Below, one piece after another: positions 9,301-16,284 of a DNA stretch of 47,910 nt (positions are counted from its first letter, which is position 1; every line of letters starts with the position of its first letter). The DNA lies in contig NZ_JH976538.1 of the NCBI RefSeq assembly GCF_000309385.1, forward strand, positions 189,126 to 237,035. Direction: 5' to 3'. The position numbers were made by a program, and so were the translations under genes. Source of the DNA: Nodosilinea nodulosa PCC 7104. GTDB lineage: Bacteria > Cyanobacteriota > Cyanobacteriia > Phormidesmidales > Phormidesmidaceae. The notes beneath the pieces were generated by a model. The model did not search any database. It was not told the DNA's origin and worked only from the letters and a program-made list of their open reading frames with translations.

Positions 9301-10312
9301 TTTGCTCGGCGCTGGGGTTGAGGTAGACACAGCGCGCAGCGCGGTCAAAGGCAATGATGCCGTCGTTGATGCGATCGAGAACCTGGACCAGAACATCCCG
9401 GGCGGCGGTGGCATCGCGGTAGGCGGCCTGGGCCTCGGTGAGCAGCCGCTGCTGCGACTGCTCGGCCATGACGCGATCGCTGATATCGCGCGAAATGCAC
9501 AAAATCGACGCTATGTCGCCCGTTGCCGACCGCTCTGGGGCCAGCACCATCTCAAAGTGCCGCACCCCCTTCAGGGTCGGGGTGGTAAATTCAATTGCCT
9601 GCTTTTCTCCGGTGGCTAACACCGCCGCCGCCGCCGTTTCCCAGTTGGTGACCATGGTCTCGTCGAGACCCAGCTCGCGGCAGCTTTTGCCCAAAAATGC
9701 GTCGGTATCAATCCCCAAAATCTCGCTCAGCACCGGGCTGACGTAGAGATGACGCAGCTGGAGGTCAAACCGCTCAACAATATCGGGGGAATGCTCGACC
9801 AGGTCCTGGTAGTGCTGGCGGGCCTGCTCCAGGGCGGCAATCGACTGAGGCGACGGCTTGGCAGGGGCCGGGTGTAGCTGTAGCCGCTGGCCCAGCTTGG
9901 CCCACAGGGGCTCCGGGGCAAGGTCGCGTTTAAACAGATAGTCGGCGGCCCCCAGCTTCATGGCCTCCAGGGCCATCCGCTCCTGCCCCGGCCCAATCAG
10001 CACCAGAATCGGCAGGGGCCGGGTTGGGTAGGTTTCCCCCAGCGCCGCCAAAAACCCCAGCCCGCCGCCCTCGGCCCAGGCGAGGTCGAGGATAGCCCAG
10101 GCCGGTGCGTCGGTATGCCACAGGTCTAGGGCCTGGGCTGGGGTATCGGCTTGCAGTAAGCGGTAGGTCGCCGCCTGGGCCAGCACCTGACCCAGGCGAT
10201 CGCGATCGCCGCCATCGCTGGTCAGCAGCATGACCGCCGCGCGATCGTCCGGCCTCTCGTTCTGCGGGGAAGAACCGCCTGCGGTCTGTCTTAGGGACTT
10301 GAGCTGAGCCAT
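6368..10312 (-). CDS. Sensor histidine kinase with N-terminal receiver-like domain and seven PAS domains
   Basis: 1314 residues without transmembrane segments, so a soluble sensor. Order: receiver-like domain (about 25-150, ILDLAW and DYLFKRD; the surrounding acceptor motif is degenerate); seven PAS/PAC units (roughly 165-290, 305-420, 430-560, 565-690, 705-830, 830-950, 955-1075); HisKA with the phospho-accepting His near 1096 (VSHDLRAPLRAIDGF); HATPase_c with N box (NLLQNAWKF), G1 (DNGAGFD) and G2 (GTGIGLA). The last three PAS units are close copies (LALESGG.GSW and ITYQDW-type motifs), pointing to tandem duplication. No chromophore Cys/GAF is seen and the ligand is unknown. It is the first gene of the operon and most likely phosphorylates one or both downstream receivers. 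Confidence 0.93.
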   Translation of the reverse strand: MAQLKSLRQTAGGSSPQNERPDDRAAVMLLTSDGGDRDRLGQVLAQAATYRLLQADTPAQALDLWHTDAPAWAILDLAWAEGGGLGFLAALGETYPTRPLPILVLIGPGQERMALEAMKLGAADYLFKRDLAPEPLWAKLGQRLQLHPAPAKPSPQSIAALEQARQHYQDLVEHSPDIVERFDLQLRHLYVSPVLSEILGIDTDAFLGKSCRELGLDETMVTNWETAAAAVLATGEKQAIEFTTPTLKGVRHFEMVLAPERSATGDIASILCISRDISDRVMAEQSQQRLLTEAQAAYRDATAARDVLVQVLDRINDGIIAFDRAARCVYLNPSAEQTLGRSAQDLLGKHLWTEFPETLDTPVYGAYHRAAERQQPEFLEYYFAPLDGWFEVRLYPDHNGITIYFTDISDRKAAEAKGQQTEQLRQELTLLEQLLDSVLAGYWDFDFQHNRAYYSPGLKAMFGYADDELPNQLDTWRDLIFAEDIPDAQASLERHIESRGEVLHYVEVRYRHKNGSPVWVLCAGRAIGWDEAGQPLRMVGCHVDITPLKQTEARLRKQEAHLRAAQRIGNLGSWEFEIATDRIVWSDQVYRIFGLGVGERPASFEVLQSYFHPGDRDRHRQIVETAIATHQSYDDEFRILRADGSLSYIHVKGEAVADASGQLTHLTGTVQDISDRKRGEAQRQQQEEQMQSLSLRLSLALESGGIGTWNWDLHEALYWDQRMYEIYGLLTLNRAITYQDWASRVHPDDLAAIETALQTSLAQGTPFEAEFRCWGSDGEMRWIRAAASVRRTPSGQPVEMIGVNYDITAHKQVALELERLSLRLSLALESGCIGSWERVLSTDHVSWDQCLIDLYGFDRLGRQATYQDWRAQVYADDIDWVEAASQALLDSNTPYDVEFRVWRGDGSLGWIRSSALVQRDAQGQPLSIIGINYDITAQKRAAAELENLSVRLALALESGGFGSWEWDIVADIVHWDQRLIDLYGFEPLGRPFTYADWRCRVYGEDLPAVEAALQATLATNAAYDVEYRICCPDGELRWIRSTALAQYDSQGQPLGMIGTNTDITEAKRAEHHLLRTTAQLEASNHELEAFAYSVSHDLRAPLRAIDGFSRALLEDYGDQFDEEGRDYFDRIRYNISRMGQLIDDLLRLSRVSRQTMVYEVVSLSDLVQEQIDELRAAEPDRAATITVTPGIVVSADKTLMQVAIANLLQNAWKFTSHRPSTQIEFGVAMAAGEPTYYLRDNGAGFDMAYADNLFGVFQRLHNTEEFPGTGIGLATVQRVIHRQGGRVWAEAAVDRGATFYFTLPQFDPRTEGPL

Positions 10313-10374
10313 AGCCAGGCGACATCACAGAGGGGGAGGGCAGCCGACCTAATGGACAATGCCCTTACCCTAGA

Positions 10375-11919
10375 CTACCCCGGCTGCCCCAGGGTAGTGA
10401 TATAAATCACCGCTTCGTCGGGCGGAATGCCCAGCACATCGTTGACCTGATCGTCGTAGAAGCCGCCGACGCCGCTTACCCCCAGCCCCAGCCGAACAGC
10501 GGCCAGATTGAGCCGCTGGCCCAGGTGGCCGGCATCCATGTGCAGGTAGCGGTAAACGCGATCGCCGTAGGCCGCCACCGCCGCCGCCAGGTCAGCGGTG
10601 TGCACCACCACCGCTGCGGCATCCCGGCCCAGCTCCTGGCCCAGGCACAGGTAGTGCAGCTCGCGGCGGAAGCTCTTAAAGCGCACCTGGCGCAACTCTT
10701 CGCTGCGGGGGGCGTAGTAGTAGCAGCCGCTGTCTAGCCCTTCGACCCCGCAGGCCACCACAAAGGTGTGCACCAGGGCGCGGCAGCCGTAGTCGGGGTC
10801 GGCGTCAAAGCCCTGGTCGCGGTAGTGGTGGGGCTGGTAAGTGAAGTCTAACAGCTGCTTCAGCGTCCCTAGGGAAAGCGATCCGCCGGTAAAGCGCCGG
10901 GTTGAGCGGCGCTTGAATAGGGTGGTTTCAAGCTGCTCCAGGTGCGGTCCCCAGGCGATCGCCCCGCTGTCGGTGGGCACCCGCAGGCCAAAGGGCAGAT
11001 TGTATTTATCTTCCAGGGTGTCGGCCGGTTGGGGGGTGTCAGCGGTGGGGCGCATGGCCCAGTTGGGGGCATCGACAGTGGGCGCGATCGCCGTCACCTG
11101 GTGAAAGTAGCCCAGAAGCTCGCCGTCGGGCACCGCCGCAAACTGGGTCTGGGGCGGCGTGGCGAAGGCCACCTGGGCGCAGGGCAGATTTTGCTCCACC
11201 GTCAGCAGGTCGGCCAGGGGCAGCACCGCCAGCGCCCCCTCCTCAGCCGGGTCGAGGTAGAGCAGGTCGGCCACGGCGCGATCGGCAAAGCTGGCAATCA
11301 GGTGGGGGCGGTAGTCAACCAGGGCGCTGGCCAGCTCCAGGTTGCCCAGCAGGTGGCCGGTGTCGAGGCAAATGCGGCGGTAGGCCCGGTCCTGGTAGCG
11401 CCAGGCCGAGCGATAAAACACCCCCGTCACCACCAGCGCCAGATGGGTCGCCTCCAGGGTGGGGTGCCAAAAGCAGGCCCGCTGCAACCCCTGCCAGACG
11501 TGGTCGTCCCAGTAGCGCCAGAGGGTGTGGCTGCGGGCCTGATAGTTGTAAAGCCCCGCTGGCAGCAGCCGATTACCGCGCGAAATAATATAGATCTCCG
11601 CCGGGTATAGTCCCCCTGCCGACGGAGCCGATCGCAGGTAAAAGGTCTGCCCGGTGGCGGTAGGGAACCTGGCCGTTAGCCCGTAGGCGTTGATCAGCAG
11701 CCGCGACAGCCGCATCCAGTCGGCCACATCGCTGCCCACAGCAGCATTCTCATCGTCCAGGTAGGGCTTGAGGTCAATCTCGACGCCCACCCGATAGGTT
11801 TTGTAGGGGCTGGGCTGACGGCTAAAGTCGAGGGGCTTAGCCTGCACGGCCAGGGTTTCGGGGTCGTACTTGGTCCGGCTGTGGTAGTGCTGAGCGATGG
11901 AAACCAGGGCGTCGGGCAT
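10375..11919 (-). CDS. SagB/ThcOx-family nitroreductase-like oxidoreductase, two-domain
   Basis: 514 residues from the ATG at 11919. The frame is open upstream to 12066, but the extra residues are basic and Pro-rich, unlike the family, while MPDALVSIAQHYHSRTKY matches the usual family start. Two nitroreductase-type FMN domains are visible. The first (about 75-270) contains RSAPSAGGLYPAEIYI and CLDTGHLLGNLELAS. The second (about 300-510) contains RRSTRRFTGG, YYYAPRSEELR and MDAGHLGQRLNLAAVRLGLG. SagB/ThcOx relatives oxidise azolines in peptide natural products or act as stand-alone FMN oxidoreductases. No YcaO cyclodehydratase or precursor peptide lies nearby, so a role in a peptide pathway is not supported here. 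The gene is divergent from the pentapeptide gene. Confidence 0.85.
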   Translation of the reverse strand: MPDALVSIAQHYHSRTKYDPETLAVQAKPLDFSRQPSPYKTYRVGVEIDLKPYLDDENAAVGSDVADWMRLSRLLINAYGLTARFPTATGQTFYLRSAPSAGGLYPAEIYIISRGNRLLPAGLYNYQARSHTLWRYWDDHVWQGLQRACFWHPTLEATHLALVVTGVFYRSAWRYQDRAYRRICLDTGHLLGNLELASALVDYRPHLIASFADRAVADLLYLDPAEEGALAVLPLADLLTVEQNLPCAQVAFATPPQTQFAAVPDGELLGYFHQVTAIAPTVDAPNWAMRPTADTPQPADTLEDKYNLPFGLRVPTDSGAIAWGPHLEQLETTLFKRRSTRRFTGGSLSLGTLKQLLDFTYQPHHYRDQGFDADPDYGCRALVHTFVVACGVEGLDSGCYYYAPRSEELRQVRFKSFRRELHYLCLGQELGRDAAAVVVHTADLAAAVAAYGDRVYRYLHMDAGHLGQRLNLAAVRLGLGVSGVGGFYDDQVNDVLGIPPDEAVIYITTLGQPG

Positions 11920-12082
11920 GGCCGCAGGAGGGGGTGGCGAGGGTCGCAGGGCAGAGCCAGCGATCGAGATCAGTGGGGTCAGTGGCGATCGAGATTCAGT
12001 GTAGCTTAACCGACAAGCGCAGGTATTTTGCGGCGGCCAGCCCCAGCGACAAAAACCTGAAGACATCCTTAACGCTCCGTTG

Positions 12083-12095
12083 TTACGAAACGTAA
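12083..12095. promoter_or_regulatory. Short palindrome in divergent intergenic region
   Basis: TTACG-AAA-CGTAA is a perfect 5-bp inverted repeat with a 3-nt spacer, lying between the divergent SagB-like and pentapeptide genes. It could be an operator, but a short palindrome can occur by chance and no regulator is linked to it. Confidence 0.3.
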
Positions 12096-12122
12096 ACGAC
12101 TACATTGGCAGGTGACGTTTAG

Positions 12123-12701
12123 TTGAGCACAAATACTCAGGCTCACAGCCTGGCTTCAGCAACTGCGATGGATCGAATTACAAAAGATGCCTTGCTAACC
12201 GCCTATCAAAACGGCCAGCGATGTTTCTCAAGCCTCAATCTGAGCGGGGTTGAACTATTTGAAGTAGATCTGCGCCAGATTGACCTAAAGGATAGCTGTC
12301 TCGATGAGTGCTACATTCCCTACAGCAATCTCAGCGGGGCGGCGCTCAAGGGAGCGAGCCTGGTAAAAGCTCACCTGGGCAATGTCAATCTCTACGGGGC
12401 CGACCTGTCGGAGGCCGACCTGTCGGAGGCCGACCTGGGCCGGGCTGATTTACGCGGCGCCAGCCTGGGGGCCGCCAGCCTGGAGGGGGCCAACCTGAGC
12501 GGCGCCGACCTGCGCGGGGCGACGCTGCACGGGGCGAATCTAGAGCGGGCCAACCTCAGCGGGGCCAAGCTAGAGGGGGCGACGCTGCACGGGGCCAACC
12601 TCAGCCGCTGCAACCTGTTTAGGGCCACAGGGGTAGATCTGGCGGAGAGCCACTGCGATCGCACAACCATTCTGCCCAACGGCTACAACTATGGCCGCTA
12701 A
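12123..12701 (+). CDS. Pentapeptide repeat protein
   Basis: 192 residues if started at TTG 12123 (GGTGAC lies about ten bases upstream), or 177 from ATG 12168. The N terminus (MDRITKDALLTAYQNGQRCF) is a short helical cap. About 25 A(D/N)LxX units follow, for example LSEADLSEADLGRADLRGAS and GATLHGANLERANLSGAKLE, which form a right-handed quadrilateral beta helix. A short Cys-containing tail ends the protein. No enzymatic domain, signal peptide or membrane segment is visible. Such proteins are abundant in cyanobacteria and mostly without known function; a scaffold or protein-binding role is only a guess. The gene is divergent from the SagB-like gene. Confidence 0.88.
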   Translation: MSTNTQAHSLASATAMDRITKDALLTAYQNGQRCFSSLNLSGVELFEVDLRQIDLKDSCLDECYIPYSNLSGAALKGASLVKAHLGNVNLYGADLSEADLSEADLGRADLRGASLGAASLEGANLSGADLRGATLHGANLERANLSGAKLEGATLHGANLSRCNLFRATGVDLAESHCDRTTILPNGYNYGR

Positions 12702-12794
12702 GGGAGCCTTACCCCAGGGGTGAATGTTAGGGGCCGCTGCCCTTACCCCCTGAAGTATCAGGTATCCTAGGCATATTCCATTAGGAAAGTCCTG

Positions 12795-15692
12795 ATGAGG
12801 CAACCCATGCGTTCCCTGGCCGACGTTCCCCGCCCCCTGTTGTTGCTGGCGCTGATGTTAATCAGCGGTGGGGTGGTGCTGCGGCCTGTGGTTCCCGAAC
12901 GGGCCGCTGCCCAGATCGACCAGGACAGCAAGGCCCAGTCTGTCGCCCAAACTCCCGCCCAGCCCCCGGTGCTGGTGGCCCAGGCCGCCACCACCGCCGA
13001 GATCGAGCGGCTCAGCGGCGAGGCCGATCTGGCCTTTCGCCGCGCCACCACGCTGTTCTTTGTCATGCTGGGCACCCTGCTGCTGCTGCTGGGCCTGGGG
13101 GTGGTAATGCTGTGGCTGATGCGGCGATCGGTGATTCAGGAAGTGTCGGTAGTGGTGCGCAACCAGATCAACGACATCACCGATCTCGAAACCAAGATTC
13201 AAACCGCCACCCGCGACCTCGACTACATTCTGGCCCAGGCCAAGGAGCGCGCCGCCGAACTCGACAGCCGCACCGATCGCTTTCAGGAAGAGGCCGTCAC
13301 CAAAAAGCAGGTGCTGAACCGACTGGTGGATGACCTGGCCGAGTTTAAGGCCCGCACCATCAACGACTGGCAGTCGACCCTGAGCGACTTGCAGGTGAAG
13401 CTGGAGAGCACCGAGGCCAACTTTGTCGGTCACCTGACCGGGCTGCGGGCCACCGCCGACGACGAGATCACCACCCTGCGCAAAGACACCCAGCTCCAGC
13501 GCGACGTGGTGTTTCGCACCCTGGAAGAAAACCAGACCGGTTTTTTGCGCGACGTCAACCGCCTGCGCAGCGATGTGGAAGTGCAGCAGGACGCGGTGCT
13601 GCAAAAAATTGGCAACGCCGAAACCAGCTTCGCCGACCAGATGGGCACCATGACCCAGGCCATGCAGGAGGAGCGCGATCGCGTCATGGTGGCCCTGGCC
13701 GATCTGCGCCAGAAGCTCACCACCCAGGCCAGCGACCAGGTGGAGCGCCAGGCCACCGTCATTGCCGAAGCCCTGGAGGCGCTGCGCGAGAAGAGCCTGA
13801 CCCGAGTGCAAAGCCAGACCGACGAGATCAGCCGCCAGCTGGGCGAGCTGCAGGTCAGCGCCCTGGGCGAGCGCGATTTGGCCCTGCAAACCATCCAGCG
13901 CTCCATCGACGAATTTACCCAGCGCTTTGCCAACCTGCGCACCGAGGTCGATGGCCAGCGCAGCCGCATTCTGGCCGACCTGCGCCGCCAGGCCGACGAG
14001 TTTTTGGCCCAGTTTGGCGGCCTCAAGATCGACATTGAGAATCAGCAGGACAGGCTGCTGGGCGACCTGCGCCAGGCCGCCGACGAGGCCCTGGAGCGCT
14101 TTGCCACCCTGCGCACCGAGGTCGATGCTCGCCAGCACAACACCCTCGACGACTTTCAGCGCACCGCCCAGGCGTTGCAGAACCAGCTCAGCCAGATGGG
14201 CACGGAGGCCGAGATTCAGCGATCGACCCTGCTGGCCGACGTTGAGGCCACCGCCAGCGCCTTCCGTCAGCAGGTGCGGGTACTGCAAGACAGCGCGGGC
14301 GAGCAGCAGATTCAAATCATCGACGGGCTGCGGGCCATGGAGGCCGCCTTTACCGAGCAGCTGAACCAGGTGCGCGAGGTGATCTTCACCCGCCGCGATC
14401 GCGTGCTCGACAAAATTGACAGCTTCGACGCCCGCCTCAGCGAAGATCTGGCCAGCCTGGGCAATACCACCGCCGAGCGCGAGGCCGCCGCCCGCGCCCA
14501 GCTCGACGGGTTGATGGCCGAAATGGCCGAGCGCTTTGCCCGCCTGGAGGCCGACATTGAGGCCGGGCGCGAGGTCACCCTGGGCCGCCTGGGCGACTTG
14601 CAGCAGAGCTACCGGGTGCGCCTGGAGGCGGTCGCCGCCGAGGCCCAGCACCAGAAAGACGGCATCATGCAGCGTCTGGGGGAAGTGGCCCCCCAGTACC
14701 TGGCCGACTCGTTTATGAGCGAGGCGCGGCAGCAGTTTGAGACCATTACCGACAAGATCGGTCGGCTGGAGACCAATCGGCCCCAGCTGTTTCTCACCGC
14801 CGACGAGTACATTGGCCGGGGCGATCGCTACCTGGCCGAGGGCGACTACGCCCTGGCGGTGGCCGAGTACGACAAAGCCCTCGACATTCAGCCGGTCAAC
14901 ACCCAGGTGTGGCTCAACCGCGGCCAGGCCCAGCAGGCTCTGGAGCAGCTGGAAGGGGCGATCGATTCCCTCGATCGCGCCCTGGAGCTAGAGCCCAAAC
15001 ACACCGGGGCGCTGATGCAGAAAGGCCTGATTCTGCGCGAGCTGCGCCGCCACGAGGATGCCCTGACGGTCTTCGACCAGCTCACCGAGATCACCCCCGA
15101 CGACGCCAAGGTCTGGCTCAACCGGGGCATGGTGCTGAGCCGCCTGAAGCGCCGCGAAGACGCCATTACCGCCTTTGATAAAGCCCTTGAGATTCACCCC
15201 GAGTACCACGAGGCCTGGGTCAATCGGGGCGTGTCCTACGGCATTTTGCAGCAGCACGAGGAGGCATTTAACTCCTTTGACAAGGCGGTGGAGTACCAGG
15301 CCAACGACGCGATCGCCTGGCTCAACCGGGGCCTATCGCTAATTGAGCTAGAGCGCTACGACGACGCCCTGGCCAGCTTTGACAAAGCCACCCGCTTCAA
15401 CCCTGACGCCCCCAAAGCCTGGGATAACCGGGGCCTGGCGTTGATCAAACTGGGCCGCGACGACGATGCAATCAAGAGCTTTGATCGGGCGATCGCCCTC
15501 GACCCCGACTACCCCAAGGCCCACTACAACAAAGCCCTCTGCTACGCCCTCCAGCGCCAGTTTGACAACGCCATGGAATCGCTCCAGCAGGCGGTGCGCC
15601 TCGACCCCGACTACCGCGAAGAGGCCCGTACCGAGCCCGCCTTCGACGAACTCTGGAGCGACAACTGGTTCCGTGAGCTGGTCGAGGCCTAG
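12795..15692 (+). CDS. Membrane coiled-coil protein with C-terminal TPR domain
   Basis: 965 residues. A hydrophobic N-terminal segment (PRPLLLLALMLISGGVVL) resembles a signal peptide and is followed by a single transmembrane helix (FFVMLGTLLLLLGLGVVMLW, about 80-105). A very long Gln/Arg/Glu/Leu-rich coiled coil spans about 110-640, with recurring units such as FANLRTEVDGQRSRILADLR and FATLRTEVDARQ, which indicate internal duplication of about 55 residues. Residues ~660-940 form about eight TPR units (WLNRGQAQQALEQLEGAIDS and the like). AGGAAA at 12783-12788 supports the ATG. The long coiled coil and TPR end would suit an envelope scaffold; no enzymatic motif is seen and the function is unknown. 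Confidence 0.85.
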   Translation: MRQPMRSLADVPRPLLLLALMLISGGVVLRPVVPERAAAQIDQDSKAQSVAQTPAQPPVLVAQAATTAEIERLSGEADLAFRRATTLFFVMLGTLLLLLGLGVVMLWLMRRSVIQEVSVVVRNQINDITDLETKIQTATRDLDYILAQAKERAAELDSRTDRFQEEAVTKKQVLNRLVDDLAEFKARTINDWQSTLSDLQVKLESTEANFVGHLTGLRATADDEITTLRKDTQLQRDVVFRTLEENQTGFLRDVNRLRSDVEVQQDAVLQKIGNAETSFADQMGTMTQAMQEERDRVMVALADLRQKLTTQASDQVERQATVIAEALEALREKSLTRVQSQTDEISRQLGELQVSALGERDLALQTIQRSIDEFTQRFANLRTEVDGQRSRILADLRRQADEFLAQFGGLKIDIENQQDRLLGDLRQAADEALERFATLRTEVDARQHNTLDDFQRTAQALQNQLSQMGTEAEIQRSTLLADVEATASAFRQQVRVLQDSAGEQQIQIIDGLRAMEAAFTEQLNQVREVIFTRRDRVLDKIDSFDARLSEDLASLGNTTAEREAAARAQLDGLMAEMAERFARLEADIEAGREVTLGRLGDLQQSYRVRLEAVAAEAQHQKDGIMQRLGEVAPQYLADSFMSEARQQFETITDKIGRLETNRPQLFLTADEYIGRGDRYLAEGDYALAVAEYDKALDIQPVNTQVWLNRGQAQQALEQLEGAIDSLDRALELEPKHTGALMQKGLILRELRRHEDALTVFDQLTEITPDDAKVWLNRGMVLSRLKRREDAITAFDKALEIHPEYHEAWVNRGVSYGILQQHEEAFNSFDKAVEYQANDAIAWLNRGLSLIELERYDDALASFDKATRFNPDAPKAWDNRGLALIKLGRDDDAIKSFDRAIALDPDYPKAHYNKALCYALQRQFDNAMESLQQAVRLDPDYREEARTEPAFDELWSDNWFRELVEA

Positions 15693-15807
15693 GGCGGTAG
15701 GTTAGGTACTGTGCCTAACCTGCCAGGGGGCAGGGGAGCCAGGGGACAAGGCGATCTAAATCGGTAGGTGTACCTCAGCCCTCAAGCCAAAGGTCCTGAA
15801 CGCATAA

Positions 15808-15837
15808 AGGCCCCTTGCCTGGGCGGCAAGGGGACCT
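15808..15837. terminator. Strong hairpin between convergent genes (possible bidirectional terminator)
   Basis: CCCCTTGCC (15811-15819) pairs perfectly with GGCAAGGGG (15825-15833) around a 5-nt loop, and the stem can extend as AGG/CCT with one bulged base. It lies between the convergent ends of the coiled-coil/TPR gene (15692) and the 55-residue gene (15883). Only a short T run follows on the minus strand, so Rho-independent termination is plausible rather than certain. Confidence 0.45.
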
Positions 15838-15882
15838 GGGGGCGGCGACACCAGCAAAACCGCTGGTTTTCCCGCTGGTTTC

Positions 15883-16050
15883 CTAAAGGGTTTCTGCCTT
15901 TTCGGTGTGGGCATCGCCTTCAAACGGCTGTACCCCCGTGGCGGGGTAGCTGTTGTCGTCGGGGCCAAATATGCGGCCAAAGGCTTCGGCGAAATACTGC
16001 ATGACTCCACCAAAAATTTGGCTAAACCCAGAGAGCTTTAGATCTTTCAC
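15883..16050 (-). CDS. Small conserved cyanobacterial protein (55 residues)
   Basis: GTG start at 16050 with GAGGTG six bases upstream, stop TAG at 15883. It reads VKDLKLSGFSQIFGG, then MQYFAEAFGRIFGPDDNS, then YPATGVQPFEGD and a polar end. An amphipathic N-terminal helix followed by a YPxTGVQPFEGD motif is a pattern I recall from a widespread family of short cyanobacterial proteins, sometimes mislabelled in databases (for example as isochorismate synthase); I make no enzymatic claim. An alternative start is the internal ATG at residue 17, but the ribosome site favours the GTG. It is divergent from the exported TPR gene at 16285. A longer frame on the opposite strand here has no family resemblance and was not called. 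Confidence 0.75.
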   Translation of the reverse strand: MKDLKLSGFSQIFGGVMQYFAEAFGRIFGPDDNSYPATGVQPFEGDAHTEKAETL

Positions 16051-16209
16051 GACTGGCACCTCACGGCGAAGGGAATTGATTTAAGCAGAGCGTAGCGATG
16101 GGCTGTAGCGAGTCAGGGTGGTGGGAGCTAAGGAACCCCTTGCTTGGTGTACCCTGATACCTAAATGCTATGGGATCACCCGAGCCTGGCGGTGGGACGG
16201 TGACCATTC

Positions 16210-16239
16210 TTTACAGCGGTTGGCAAGTTGTAATATATG
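16210..16239 (+). promoter_or_regulatory. Possible sigma-70-type promoter for the exported TPR gene and nei
   Basis: TTTACA at 16210-16215 and TATATG at 16234-16239 are separated by 18 bp, in an AT-rich stretch about 45 bp upstream of the GTG at 16285. The match is moderate, and TAATAT at 16231 is an overlapping alternative -10 box. Confidence 0.4.
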
Positions 16240-16284
16240 GAGTGCACCCTTAACAGCTCGGTTTAGACCTAAGGAGAGTTTCCT

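Noticed and set aside
11920..12066. N-terminal 49-codon extension of the SagB-like gene
   Set aside because: The extension is Ser/Pro-rich and unlike the family; the ATG at 11919 gives the usual start.
12858..14651. 597-codon open frame antisense to the coiled-coil gene
   Set aside because: High-GC antisense artefact; the sense strand has a signal/membrane segment, coiled coil, TPRs and a ribosome site.
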